DNA from: Pelodera strongyloides
Taxonomy: Eukaryota > Nematoda > Chromadorea > Rhabditida > Rhabditidae
Length of the DNA stretch: 64,000 bases
Direction: 5' to 3'
Assembly: GCA_036852015.1 (NCBI GenBank)
Contig: JAANDG010000030.1
Span: 310,001 to 374,000 of the forward strand
Below the pieces are notes generated by a model, which was not told where the DNA came from, did no database searches, and saw only the letters and a program-made list of their open reading frames with translations. This document shows, in pieces, positions 39,493 through 51,417 of the stretch. The translations under genes and the position numbers were made by a program. Within the stretch, counting starts at the first letter, position 1. Each line of letters starts with the position of its first letter.

Positions 39493-42285
39493 GGACTATC
39501 GTGATAATTTGTTGGGACTGCAGGATTATTTTATATGTGGATGATAATTAAGAAGGCAATTGGATCGTTTGCAGTTTGCGCATGAATAGTTATTTAGTTA
39601 GGAGGGGTAAGTGTGCACGGTGCAGTTCACTTTGAGCGAATAATGACTGGAGTGGGTTCGGCGATGAGCGGACGCAGTAACGAGTAGACGATTAGGAAGA
39701 TCGCCACCAGGGTTGCCATCTAAAGGATCAAGAATTATACTCAGTAAACGCAGTAACGGAGGCGATGGCAGAAATTTAGACCTCTATGGTAATTTTGTCG
39801 GGTAGGCTATGGTGATGATGGGGAAAATATGCTAGGGTGATTTAATAATAATAATAATAATAATAATGAATAACTTGTTTTCCAGTTTGCATGATGATTG
39901 CGTTTTGTAAAAGGTGACAGTTACTGTATGTGGAAATTCAAAGAAGAGAAAAACCATGGTAAATCCAATAAGATATAATGGATTTAGTTCTTGCTTCTCC
40001 GCCCGGGGTGCAGTGTGACCGTTGTGTGAGTCTCATGGCATAAACAGCCCTGAGTATTGCCAGCCTAAGCCTAAACATTTATGCTATGGTGAGTATGTGT
40101 AACGAAAGTTCCCACCTGCCATTCGGGTGATAGTTGACAGAACGCGTCGCGTAGAACATCGTAGAGTGAGCGTTGATCCACCTGTCTCGCTCCACTACAA
40201 TATGTTCAAGTACTTGGGAAGAGAGGGTTTACTCCTCCCCACTAAAAGGCATAGTTCATTTGTGATTAGGAAGTGAAGTAGTGAAGAAAGCTTACTGTTG
40301 CTCGACGTGATGGTTTCCATCGTTCTTGCTCACGGCATCCAGGATGAGCTGCTCTACTGGCGGGTTACTTGCGTTACAAGTACTCTCTTCGTTAATTCGA
40401 CCCTAAAGCGTTTGAGTGAGCTTGATGGTTTTTGGCTCGTAGGCGCGCACATATACAATGTCCTTACCGCACCATCTTAGGTTACGAGCTTTGGTTTGCG
40501 AGCTTATAGCAACTACTTCAAAGACGTTTCTTCTTTAACCCTACGACTCGCTGATCCAACAAACGTATTATAAATGGGCAATGCTAACTGAGGCATGTTC
40601 GATACTTTTAGGCTAAGTGTATGTGAAGCGAAGTTCGAAGTAATAACCTCGAGTCTCGTGCTTGAAGCCTGTGCATCTTCTGAGTTTGTTGCGTCAAGGA
40701 ATCGGGTGACGAGCAACATCTTGGGAGTGGGTGCCTCTTCCCAGCATGTTGCACTCTTTGGCATGTGCCATGTGAGCACAATTCGGGCCTGACTCTTGGC
40801 GGCAATGTGCCCAGAGCCAGCGGGAAGAGCCTAAAGGGATGTGACTACGTTTTCTCGCTTCGTTATCGAATGACGTTAAGGTTAATTTAGTTGATAACTG
40901 GTGCTTGCGGCGTTTTTAAACATTCTTCAGTCCTATGTCACCTTTGCATCAAGATTCTTCACGTAAATGGCTTGAAACTCACAGACACATTGCTTCCCAT
41001 GCTACATTTGAGCTTGAAGTATAGTGCGCGGTCAGAGATATTGCAGAGAAGCATCTGCAGACGGGCCACGTTGGGTCGGTCTTCCAGAGTGGCGAACTTG
41101 AGTATCGTTCCCTTGTGACGGCGGTTGGAGGTTCGTCTCCGGCGGGGTGTTGAAGCTGCTAGAGATAAACAGTTGTGTTTCAGTTAATCTTCATGTTTTG
41201 TTATCACCGGAGGATTCTAATTGATGTTAGTGATTTTGTTATGCATAGATGAAAGGTTTGAACTGGATCGTGAGTCGTCACGGCGTTAGGAAACAGGAAA
41301 CAAAGTGTATTGCAAGTGGAAAGGGAAGTGGGGATATGAGTATATCATTATATCAATCATCTTACACTTGGACTTTGCTGTGTTCAGTGCCTCGGCATTC
41401 ATCAGTTCGTTGGTGATGTGGTTCTGTCCGAATTCGTCTCCATGCGAGGGCATTTCTTGTATGATTGTTTCGGCTCCTGATGTCTGACGTTCAGCGGATG
41501 AAGTTTTCTTCTTCGGACTTCCAGCAGGGTTTCTAAAGTACCTTGTTCAAATCGTTCTATATGCTAATTAGGGCACTGAACAAGGTAGTTTGATTGCGTG
41601 TTAGTTCGGCATGTTTCATTTGGACTATATGCTTCAATGCTTCTATAGAGCGATGCTTGTTTTCTCGTTTTATTTGAACCTGTTTAGGTGTAGGTGGACG
41701 ATTCGAATTATAAAAGATTAGTAGTTGAACTTACTCCTGCCCGCTCATGAAGCCGTGTTCGTGAAAAGAAAGCGGTTGTTGTCGGCCTTTGTAGGCCAGC
41801 GAATGCGAGCTGTATTCTTTGCTTTGGTGTGTGAGTAGGGTAGATTCATTTGCGATTTTTGAGTATGCAAATTTTCATGTATTGTTTAAAGACAGGGAGA
41901 AGTGTACGTTTTCAGTGGAGCTAATTCACAAGGCGGATTCTAAAGAATGTTTTTTAATAAGTAAATATTTTTTACGCCGCAAGAGCGTGCGCCTTTATTC
42001 AAGGGGGTTCAAATTTCAAAGGTGCTTAGTGTGCTTATGACATGTTCCACAGAGGTCTTAGGGCATCCGCCAATCCGCTAATCGTTCCTCCTATTAAACA
42101 GGAACAGAGCATTTTATAGTTGGCACTTGATAGTATCTATTTCAGCATTTGCACGAAGAGCTCCCGTTGGAGCTGTCTGCTCTGGAGTATATGATGCAAG
42201 CATTCCCCGATGTCAACGAGAAGGAAGAAATGAGAAGAATTGTCGGAAGATATGGAATTTCGGGAAGGGAACAGGTGTGTTTAGA

Positions 42286-42321
<36 letters not shown>

Positions 42322-43208
42322 CGTTGGACGTCTGGACTTGCCACTCTTTGTACACATAAAAACTACGTTATCTTTATGAGTTGTTAATCGTATTACTATC
42401 AAATTTTTCATTCCGAATTCAGTGGATTTGATTGAGTTCTTGGAGCTTGGAGTAAATATGATATTAGAATTTGTGTGGACTTAATATGAACTAGTACCAC
42501 TTACTTGCCAGGTGTGCCCGATGAAGCAGTTGTCCGATGGTCAGCGTTGTCGTGTGTCGTTCGCTTGGCTTGCCTGGCAACAACCTCACATGCTCCTTCT
42601 TGACGAGCCGACCAATCACTTGGATATGGAGAGTATCGACGCCCTGGCTGAGGCCATCAACAACTACGCGGGTGGTCTGATCCTCGTCTCTCACGACTTC
42701 CGACTTGTTTCACAGGTGAGTGAGTGCAAGTTCAGAGGCCGTATTCACCAACACGCAGGGAGTCCTCCCTGGCCTCCCCAGGGAGCTAAAGAGTGCATAG
42801 ATTGTGCGAGAGCAAAAGAGATTCAGAGCGTTCGTGAGCCCAGGAAGGGTTCCCTGTGTGTTGGTGAATAGGCCTCAGGATGTAGACAGTTGCTAGTTGT
42901 TCAATGACATCCGGAGGGCTAACTATGTCAGGTATTCGATTAGAGCAAGAACCTTCAGCAGTTACGGGTTTTTTTTTATGTCGCACTACCTCGTCTTACT
43001 GGTTTCTTTATAGGTTTGTGTATGTCCTTTTTCTCACCAGTAGTTGGTTATTTTGTTATTTAGTTTGTTTCATTTGCAGGTTGCTAAAGAAGTGTGGGTG
43101 TGTGATAACCAGAAGATCACCAAGTGGCCCGAGGGTAACATCATGTCCTACAAGGTTCATTTGAGGAAACAACTGGAGAAGGAACAGAGAATAGCCAAGG
43201 AACGATAA
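33823..43208 (+). CDS. ABCF2: ABC-F family ATPase, ABCF2-type
   Basis: Soluble twin-ATPase without membrane domains, of the class tied to ribosomes and translation. Eighteen exons: 33823-33888, 34232-34340, 34503-34612, 35042-35147, 35251-35321, 35577-35694, 35819-35889, 36412-36481, 36665-36791, 37010-37112, 37456-37565, 37900-38005, 38381-38470, 38637-38732, 38975-39052, 42146-42274, 42512-42715 and 43080-43208. NBD1 has Walker A GLNGSGKST, signature [15 protein letters not shown] and Walker [16 protein letters not shown]2 has [26 protein letters not shown] and [14 protein letters not shown]. The LSDGQ signature and [17 protein letters not shown] are hallmarks of ABCF2. The basic Lys-rich start [17 protein letters not shown] matches the family. 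Intron 15 (3.1 kb) contains an antisense gene, and introns 11, 12 and 17 contain MITEs. Confidence 0.96.
35998..36132. mobile_element. MITE with agggcgcgttcgggattgatt ends
   Basis: Inverted ends agggcgcgttcgggattgat and atcaatcccgaacgcgccct, about 135 bp. The terminal agggcgcgtt is shared with the 33380 family, but the inside is unrelated, so it is a sister family. ABCF2 intron 7. Confidence 0.8.
36508..36618. repeat. Tandem duplication of about 53 bp in ABCF2 intron 8
   Basis: The block tgtctttactagtcctatag plus ggttatatcttttgtgt occurs twice, at about 36519 and 36573, without mismatches. A recent duplication. Confidence 0.85.
37713..37859. mobile_element. MITE family B copy in ABCF2 intron 11
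   Basis: Ends cagaggctatattcaccact and ggtgaatatggcctctg. It ends 40 bp before exon 12 at 37900. Confidence 0.85.
38016..38145. mobile_element. MITE family C copy in ABCF2 intron 12
   Basis: Begins ggccgtatgcacgaacacac only 10 bp after the 5' splice site at 38005/38006 and ends gcgtgttggtggatgcgcct. Inner blocks cctccctaggctc and ggaggccagggagggctccc. Confidence 0.8.
39430..39490. repeat. TA microsatellite, about 60 bp
   Basis: A pure run of TA units in ABCF2 intron 15, between exon 15 and the 3' end of the nested gene. Confidence 0.95.
39627..41748 (-). CDS. MSP-domain protein with C-terminal membrane anchor
   Basis: Antisense gene wholly inside ABCF2 intron 15. Seven exons with consistent phases: 41748-41735, 41532-41366, 41158-40983, 40830-40648 (end approximate), 40402-40296, 40194-40116 and 39719-39627. 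About 270 residues. The N-terminus [17 protein letters not shown] is polar and followed by the basic [14 protein letters not shown]. The MSP (major sperm protein/VAP) fold is seen in [20 protein letters not shown], then the G-arginine-valine type strand [13 protein letters not shown], and the last strand [14 protein letters not shown] linker with [17 protein letters not shown] follows. The last exon gives [20 protein letters not shown], a hydrophobic segment ten residues from the stop. This is the layout of VAP-like ER tail-anchored proteins, but the FFAT-pocket identity cannot be judged, so no gene name is given. Confidence 0.8.
39838..39868. repeat. AAT trinucleotide microsatellite
   Basis: About nine taa/aat units within an intron of the nested MSP gene. 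Confidence 0.9.
42287..42319. repeat. GT microsatellite after ABCF2 exon 16
   Basis: About 15 GT units beginning 12 bp after the splice donor at 42274/42275. The same run gives meaningless open frames on both strands. Confidence 0.95.
42733..42876. mobile_element. MITE family C copy in ABCF2 intron 17
   Basis: Ends cagaggccgtattcaccaac and gtgtgttggtgaataggcct, starting 17 bp after the splice donor at 42715/42716. Full length. Confidence 0.85.
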
Positions 43209-44690
43209 ATGGTCGGTAACTTTAATAACTTTATTCAACCTTCTCGTCTCTATTTAAATGCAGAATACTTGGAATCTGTGGTGTTCTAGTATGATGAATG
43301 CAAAATTTAATCCTTGCACTCTACCACCACAGAATTGTTTTATTCAATTTTGGTCTTGTAGTGTAGATGTGTGTCGCATTTGAATTTTGAATTGATTTTC
43401 GAATGATTTTAGCTTAGCTTATACGTTTGGATTTTTTATCATCAGTAGGTCTTGTCCAGTCAGTGTACAATATAATTATTTCAGGATGGTTCTTCTTCTT
43501 CGCGTTGTATTCTTGTCTTCCGTAAGCTTCTCACTTTCACTTTTTTTCCCGCATGGTTGCACTTTCCCCCATTAGTTCATTGATCAGTCCTTTTGTCCGG
43601 TTTACTTGTACTTACTCGGTCTTGATTAACTTGGTCATAATGTGCATGGATGGTGTCGATTGTTGATTTTATTAAGTCATTTGAGTATCTCGTTTTCATG
43701 GAATAATCGTCGGTCCAGAACCAAATTATAGTGTTAAACTATCTCTTTCCGGTAGTCAAACTAAGCTTGTTTCCTTTTTTGTAACGCATAACCCATCCCT
43801 TTCCCTATTCTCTTGCTAGTTTTCAGCTGCCTCCGCAAACATTTTCTTTATACAAATGAGTATCTAGCCTAACAACTAGAATATAGTAATGGTCGCTCAA
43901 ATGGGTCAAGTTTTTGTATATTTTGTGAGCAGTTTTTGTTTTCACTCGTATATGATGAAGTTTATCCCTGTTGTGATTCTTACTACTATAATGTTATGAT
44001 TTGTGGTAAATCTGAAGTTTTAATGACGATGAGTTGTAGCTTGCTTTCGGTACGTACGTAGGAGAAACTAAATCTTTCACATACCCAAGTGATCTGCATA
44101 TTGTTTGTAATATCCAATGAGATGCGGAGTACGTAGTTGTTAACTATTTCAATTCGTTGTTATTTGGTGATTGTATTTTTCTGTTGATGAATTTTTGAAA
44201 GGGGTTTCAAATTCATTTAACCGAATACCGGTCACTGTTGTTGAGTTTTCACGGTTCTGGTTTCTTTGTGCACGGAATTACGTTATAGTAATTAACACTT
44301 TACTTTTCAATTCAAATAAAAGATTTAACGCGAAATTGGTTTATGATGAATACAGTATATTGAAAGGAACATGGGATTTGCCTTGAGTGAACATTTGATA
44401 AGATAGTTGATAAAAAGTACTAGTTGTACAGATGCACGCTCCATGAAGTTGGAATGGTGTAGATATTCAGTGTCGTGGTGAGCTTGTAATTCCATTCTTT
44501 TTTGGAATTACAAGCTCACCACAACACTGAAAAATTATTAGGTGGAAGGCAAAAACAAATAATGGGAGAGAGAAGTTTATGAAAACCAAAATTATGAGCT
44601 TTTAATTAACCGTAAGCTAGTCGAGTAATTGTTAACACTTGTTGGAAGAGGGATGTTGAATCTTAAATAATAATAAGATATTTAAAGTAA
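43209..44690. other. Intergenic, 3' ends of ABCF2 and the kinase converge
   Basis: A/T-rich, no coding exon supported. It contains a perfect hairpin at 44469-44530. Confidence 0.5.
44469..44530. repeat. Near-perfect hairpin, 24-bp arms
   Basis: cagtgtcgtggtgagcttgt and ggaattacaagctcaccaca are inverse copies around the loop attctttttt. One mismatch (tcgtgg versus gtggtg end). It sits about 160 bp beyond the kinase stop codon. Confidence 0.8.
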
Positions 44691-47600
44691 TTATCTGTTT
44701 TTGTAAATTTCTTCTTTGAAGTGATTTCTCAAACGCGTCGAATTACTGTGGATCGGCTGAAAATAATGGAGATGTTAGTTTTTTTGAAGATGAACGTCGA
44801 TTCCTTTGTAGAAGACTGGTCTACCATAATGTCATTACGTTTTTGTGGCTGCATGCATGAACAATGGGAGCCTCCCCGGTTGGGAGAATTTGTCCCCGCG
44901 CGCCTCTTATTCGTGTAATCCCTCTGTTTCTCTCACCTCCCACTGGGATCATGTTCCCGGTGTCGTTCATACGGCCACAAATGATCTATGTTTACGCCAC
45001 TGATAAAAACAGCTCCGGGAGCTAACGCTGAATTCATAAGTAACATTCATAAGCATAAGTAAGCCCTCACGATGGAACAAGTCGACGAAGTTGTTCTCCC
45101 AGTCGTATGGATCGCTCAGCTTTCGACCGGCAATCATGCCCTGCAATGAAGTATGTACTTGCTTTATTGACGCCTGTACTTGGCTTGTGAGCCCAATTTC
45201 ATTGGCGTTATACATAAAAAATACCGGTTGCGTGGGAGTGTTCAGTGAAGATTGAGATACAACCCTGCGTATGTATGTATGTTGACGGTAGAACGTTCGG
45301 CTTAACTTATACGATTATGAAAAACCGACCGTAAGTAGAAGTTGTAAGTTGGTATAGTCGGGTTCGTGATATGGCTCGATTATATAACAAGCTCGGAAGA
45401 AGTTGCGGAACACATCTCCAACCAAGGGATGGAGATAGGACAGGTCGCAGGCGTGCTGAATTGGGGGTTAGATAGATAGAGAGGAGGCTCAAAACAATAG
45501 ATAGATGGAACACCTCCAGAGGAAATATTCACCCCTCAATTCCCCATGGGGAATTCCCCATGGGTCTCTCACATTAGAATGCTATTTTCTGTCCCCAGAG
45601 AATATTTCCCCGAGGGAATCGGAGTGGTGAATATGGCCTCTGGAGGACTATTTCACGTCGCCACCTTGTTAACTTGTAGTCAAACCAAGTTCTTTTGCTA
45701 ACGATGCAATTATCATTTGTCCACGTACCAATGGGAAGGACTGTATTTGTTCGGTATATTAATCGGAATACGGTAGTCGGGATCGGATACTGTAACTTGG
45801 AAGTTCAATCACTGACCAAATCGAACTTGGCCTGTTTGATCTCGTTGTACTTGCTCATTCTCTTCCAAGGGAGGTCGCCAATGAGCAACTCCAACCCAGA
45901 ATAGGCCAGTGAGGTGAGATCATCTCCAATGCACTGCTCATGACGATCGTGAGCACGGATTGAAACGTAGCGAAGTGTGCCCCTGAAAGAAGGCCAAGGG
46001 GTCAGACATACACAATAGCCCGTATTCTCGGGTCGACGGGAATGTTCCGTTTGGGAGCTCATTCGTATGCAAATTTTTCCTCCAGCTAGTCTAGATAGTC
46101 GAGAAATTTGCATACAAAGGATTTCCCAAACGGAACGTTTCCGTCGACCCGAGAATACGGACTAATGAGCACTAGTTTAAAAAAGCCTTATCGTTAGGTC
46201 GGTTTCTCGTTTAGAAATGCGAAACACCTCGCGCACCTCGTCTTTTGCTTGCCAGACTTTCGCGAGGATCTTGAGAGTGCACTCTTCCGAGAAAGCTGGC
46301 GAAGAAACCTAGGGCAAAGTCGCCGCGCTCCCTTTTATCAGGAAATGCACCAATTTTAACATTTTCGAACAGCGCATGCTATCGTGCCAGGGGTTCGCCG
46401 CTCACCACCCGATTTCGCGACATCGTCTTCTCAATTTGTTATTACTCTGCCCACCTGAACCCTGCATCTTTGCGTCTCCTCCTTATTTGTCCGTCGTCGT
46501 TTCTAAACCTTCGCACCAGACCGTAGTCGACGAGAATCAGACGATGACGACTCTGTGAATTTGTAGTTTGAGGTTTGAAGTTTATAGCTTGGTACTGTGA
46601 TTCTGTAGTCTGACACTGGGACTTTATTCTGGTAGGCTTTTTTGGACGTGACATCAAACGGAGCTGTCTGGGACACCGTACATCTCAGAACACACGGACC
46701 TCCCCAGACATCCTTTGACAGCCCCGGACAACAAGAAATATAGAACACAACCTGCCGTAAGGTTCTAACTAACAAGGTACAGTCGTTTAGTACAAAAGGT
46801 TCTCACATAAGGGGAGACTCCGAAACACATATTGGCGGGTTTTATATCACGATGGAGGAAGCCGAGTAGATGAAGGTCACGAAGGCCGGCTATTGCCTAA
46901 ATGTATGCAGTCATCTCCAATTCATCTGAAGGACATTCCTCTTGGCCCTTTTACAAACCAGCTCATACAGTTAGGTGCATTATCGATCGTGCCGATAAAT
47001 ACTTGATAGCAATTGCATTTTCGTTTCCAAAGTTCGCCTTGATAAAGCTTCAAAATTTACCAAAAACAAAAAGAAGTTGACGCAGTAACAGTATAACATC
47101 ATAATGTAACTCTACCTTTCCTCACTCGTATTCAGCCGTATTATGCCTATCCAGGGAACTTGTATTTAGAAAAGCGGCAAATTGTAATGACCTGTATAAG
47201 AATTCTGCCCACAGAAATCTGGGACAGTCTTCTGTAAGGAGAGAGTTTCTTCAGTTCGCCAACATTGATACTCAGAAGCTGCATGACAATGTAGTTCATC
47301 GCGCCGCGGAGAGTGTCTTAATTAGGGGGCGGAATTACGATTTGAAACTTTTGCTTTTGAAAATCGATCCTCTAATTACTAGGTAAATAAATAAATTGCA
47401 TCCATAAATTTTATGGATTTGATAGATAGAATAGAAATAGATTTGCATTCGACTACAGAGGGTACAGCACAATGAGACAGCGCGCAAGTTGGTAGCATAA
47501 GTATGGTGTGCGCATGACGCATGCCGAAGGAAACAAACTCAGCCAATTTTTCTCCGCTTTGCGTCATGCGCGCAGCCTATGCGCGTTATTTGTGCGCGAA

Positions 47601-48692
47601 CTTTCGTTACTGAAGACGTACAAAGTCAGAGACAGAGAGAGAGAGGGATACAGACACGAGAGACCCAGAGAGAGAGGCAGAGTACGAACTGTCCGACTGA
47701 TGGCAAACGGAAAAGCTCACCGACGACGCCGCATGCGAATATCTTTGGCGCGTGTGCGCGGCCGTGAAGACGTTGCATTGTCTGAAGATATTCATTTTAT
47801 ATAAAACAGTGCTTGTCCCATACTAATTGTTGCCATAATGATACCAGAAATTAAATATATTGCTGACGCTGACACGTTGACAGTGTGCCATAAAAGCAAT
47901 CACCTTTCAAAAACTTAGAAAAGACACCAGTAGATACCGTGCCGTTACTAGTTAGGTAGATACCGTACCTTTAACTCAAGGATCATTCGACGTGCAATTC
48001 GGCCTTGACGTACGGCGGGTTCAATTTTGACGGCAACCTAACGAAGAACTTTTTTAAGTTAACCTGTCATTTTAATGTGATATGGCACGTGGTTTGCGAG
48101 AGTAAAGAAATATTCTTACTTCCAAAAACCTCGTGCCAACCCACTGAAAAGTTCAGGATGGCAGCAAGTAATTAGGAATGAATGAGCTCTTGAACCATGG
48201 AACCTAAGCGACAGGATCATCCCAGCGATACGTTTCAGGCTATAAATATAGCGATTGGCACCTTATGCACTCACTAACAATGTCGAAGTCGTTGAAATAT
48301 TAAAATGCTAACAACAAACTAAATTTACTAAAAAAATAAGATCTATAGAAACTGCACCTCTTCGTGCGTTCTTTGATCGACTGCAAAGTAGATTTCACCA
48401 TAACCGCCTTGCCCGATCATACCCTTTAAAATTTTTAGACTGAAGTATGTAGATCTGGTAGTCTAGAATAACAATACTCTCACTGTATCTCTTTGCCCCT
48501 CTCTCTCTCTGCTCTCTCTCTCTTCTCTCTCTCCCTCTCTAAGTACATAGAAAACTAAGAGAACCTTCAATTGCCACCGACTTCTCAGCTTACTGCCCAA
48601 ATTAAGATTCGTCTGTTTGGTCGGACGTTTCACTCGCGGAAGCGTGCACGGATTTACGGGGTGCGGATGCGGACTGAAATTATGCGTGTCAT

Positions 48693-48732
<40 letters not shown>

Positions 48733-49260
48733 CTATCGCTGCCTCACACACTCTCTCTTCTCTCACGCTCCTTCCTGTATCCTATCTGTCGACATGAGTT
48801 CTGTTCGTAAAACACGAATAGTGTAACTCTTCTATCTTCAAGAAAGCAAAGTCCTCACAATAATTCCGGGGCATATCCTGGAATCGGCCCGTCGATCCCG
48901 GCGCTGTGACTGAAATAAATAGTTTTTTTAATACCCTAGTTTTTTTTAACTTACCTTATCGTTCTTTCGAACACCAAGGTAAGTTCAGAGACCACACACG
49001 GGATCCAGACCTAGGTCACCTTCGACACCTTCGCCACTAGATCGATGTCCTTTTCATCCACATTTTGAACTACCGTAGGCGTAGGAGGTGAAATAAATAC
49101 CCATTTCGCACAGAAAGCTCAAATTAGCTAGTGTTCATGAGTTCATGGGCAAGATCCATAGTAATAGTATTCCATCAAAAAGTGGCTCGTACCGCTCGGT
49201 CTGACTCCAGTCTTTCTTCTTATCAGCGGACGCTACGTCATCACCACCTGCGCGACGTTT
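44691..49260 (-). CDS. Casein-kinase-1 superfamily protein kinase (TTBK/worm type)
   Basis: Reverse-strand exons with matching phases: 48439-48358 (LKILKGMIGQGGYGEIYFAV, Gly-rich loop), 48037-47969 (VAVKIEP, catalytic Lys), 46896-46807 (GFLHRDIKPANMCFG, catalytic loop), 46552-46455 (LILVDYGLVRRFRNDDG, DYG instead of DFG), 45982-45817 (GTLRYVSIRAHDRHEQCIGD and GLELLIGDLPWKRM), 45140-45071 (KLSDPYDWENNFVDLF) and 44756-44691 (TGA/TAA end RNHFKEEIYKNR). All catalytic residues are present, so it should be active. The RGTLRY box replacing APE and the SDPYDWE end point to the CK1 group, TTBK or nematode-specific branch. An exon between Lys and catalytic loop is unresolved (about 46950-47950). Upstream low-complexity exons (49260-49195, VSGSVKRRAGGDDVAS; possibly 49660-50050) may form the N-terminus. 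Confidence 0.85.
44842..44980. mobile_element. MITE family D copy in the kinase's last intron
   Basis: Ends tttgtggctgcatgcatgaa and cgttcatacggccacaa, with gggagcctccccggttggga and cctcccactgggatcatg. A related full copy is at 62655-62801. Confidence 0.75.
45517..45643. mobile_element. MITE family B copy
   Basis: Ends cagaggaaatattcaccc and ggagtggtgaatatggcctc, in a kinase intron. Confidence 0.8.
46021..46160. mobile_element. Palindromic MITE with cgtattctcgggtcgacggg ends
   Basis: About 55-bp inverted arms: cgtattctcgggtcgacggg, gttccgtttggga, atttgcatac-type inner block. Begins 39 bp upstream (reverse-strand sense) of the kinase exon at 45982. Only copy seen in the window. Confidence 0.8.
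48486..48540. repeat. CT-rich tract
   Basis: Imperfect CT repeat; another of about 40 bp lies at 48693-48730. Both are in introns of the kinase gene. Confidence 0.9.
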
Positions 49261-49400
49261 CACGCTTCCGGATACGGAGCTAGAAGGTTCGTTTCAATAA
49301 AAATGTCAATTTAGGCGAAAACAGCGAAAATTGGACTTGCTATAGATTTGATGGTTGAAGCTGAATCATAGAGTCCTTCGCTTTATCTTGGTTTGTGGTT

Positions 49401-49576
49401 AAAGCGAATTACCGGCCGGTGTTTGAAACGCATTATGGACAACTGAATTCTTACGTATTTATGCTAATTTGCTCGAATTTAGAACGATTTTTTATTCTAA
49501 TTTATTGTCATTTGCATAGGCTGCATAAGAATGCTGGTGTACTCGAGGTGTTTCAAAAACCGGTCTTTTCCGCTTT
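49401..49576. mobile_element. MITE family A copy
   Basis: Ends aaagcgaattaccggccggt and tttcaaaaaccggtcttttccgcttt; the right end has a small rearrangement. Confidence 0.8.
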
Positions 49577-49831
49577 CGGGTTAGTGATATCGATTTATAA
49601 GTCGATATTCAAACTTACTTTACATTCGTTCCCGCCGCGGGAATTGCCCCACTTCGCTGGCTAGCTTTTCTGAAAATAATTTAACTGAAAAATAAATAAC
49701 TGAAAATAAGGGCGTTTACGCCTATATCGTTGTGTAATGTATTTATGGTTCCACTGTAGGTTATGTTCTTTGTTTTATAATTATAAGGGAATCATGCATT
49801 TGCTTTATATAAATAAGAACATAAAGCCTAC

Positions 49832-50050
49832 TTCGGTGTTTGCCCGGGTGTAAAAGTGCCGGTATTTGGTAAAGCTTCGACTGGCGGAAGTTTCTTCCGG
49901 GCCGTTGTGGACACCGTTGTTTCTGTTTTTGTTGTGAAACTGCTCCGTCTCCTGCCCAAGACCGATGCCTTGGGCGTTTGTGTTGTCGGTGTAGTAGGCG
50001 TTGGAGTGGTCGCTCAAATACACTGGTGAAACTACGTGTTCGCGGCGCAC
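49832..50050 (-). CDS. Possible 5' exon of the kinase gene
   Basis: Reverse-strand frame rich in Asn/Gln/Ser (SDHSNAYYTDNTNAQGIG, ASRSFTKYRHFYTRANTE), ending at a donor CGAA|GTAGGC in phase 0. The next candidate exon, 49658-49617, also phase 0, reads PAKWGNSRGGNECK. There is no ATG in this frame and an in-frame stop lies just upstream, so the start is unknown. Another frame from ATG 50129 is also open. Tentative. Confidence 0.3.
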
Positions 50051-51417
50051 GTATGGCGGTATGCCGCCTCAACGGCACACTCCAGCGTATAGTACTAGTG
50101 ATGCGTGGCACTTGCGCTAACCTTCGCATTATTGCACCAAGTAAACCTTACGCTACTGCTTGTTATTATCCACTATTCTATATTATATTACATCTTCAAA
50201 TAAGTACTGGAGATATCACACTTGTAAATATGATAAATATACATAGTTTTTTGGTGGAAAACAAACATACCCATTAGAAAACTAGAACTATTGTAAAACT
50301 AGAGTGATTAATTCACAGGCAAAGAATTATTCAAATTCAGTGGCTAATTCCAAATTAGAATATTGAAAAGATCGATAATTCGTGCATGGTTTGCATGCCA
50401 ATTTATACTGCATTTTTATACAAATTAGCATGGTTTGCATGCTGATTTATACTGTATTTTTTGTTTTCTCCTAGCATTTCTCAATGCATATCACACTATA
50501 ATGGACTGTGAATTATGCGTCACTGGTTACTATAGCAGGAAGCATCAAGAGAATATACAAAAGGAGACATGGTTTAGAGGTTCATTTTCAAGATTCAGCT
50601 ATAACACATCAAAACTGATGTCTTATATGGATTTTAGATAAAAGAGATCTAACGGGAACGGATATTTCATAAATATGCGCAAATATAAAATGGATTCGAA
50701 AGACGCTCTGTTACATGGTTACTGTGTCTGCCCTCAAAGCACCATCGGAGTGTACAAGCGTATAATAGAACCGTAACCCGAACAAATGTCTAAGAATACA
50801 AACACGAACACGATCCAATATTAACTTCGTGAAACCACAACACTAAACATAATAACAATTTTATTGCAAATTGCATAACCTTTCATTGAGTACTACAGTT
50901 TACAGTACACTATACTATACTATACCATATTAAAACTAATTTTATTAGTATTTTATACTTCTTCACGGTCATTGTGCCGTATGACGATGCGAATCCATCG
51001 ACGTATGTGTTGTAACAAGGCACGTGACGCAGCTAGAAAAACCACGATTAATTTGAAACCGTATAACAGTTTTAACATTAGGTTTGTGAAAAACAGCATT
51101 TCAATATTATATGCCGATACACTGTATTATATGCCGATACACTACCATACAAAACAGATCTGAATAGAACATATCTGCATAGAATACATGGAAGTGCAGT
51201 TGTTCAGCATACGTTTCATCAACCGCGTGCTATACCGCAAGAAAATGATCCTTATCTTAGCATAATACTATAATACAGTGATCCAGGGTGGAAGACTAGG
51301 ATACTATAATACAACTTGAGCCCTATCGCAAGTCTGTTCTAAATTCTCCGACTTCACATATAATATACTGTACTCTAGAAAAAGCTATTCTTCTTTCTGA
51401 CAAAGTTATACCTTTCA
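50051..51417. other. Intergenic, nothing supported
   Basis: A/T-rich. Contains a direct repeat gcatggtttgcatgc.. at 50384-50460 (two copies around catttttatac) and short repeats tatatgccgatacact at 51107-51143. No exon with splice support. Confidence 0.5.

Noticed and set aside
46240..46320. Reverse-strand frame VSSPAFSEECTLKILAKVW as a kinase exon
   Set aside because: It ends in the wrong phase for the next kinase exon, while the exon 46552-46455 with DYG joins it perfectly.
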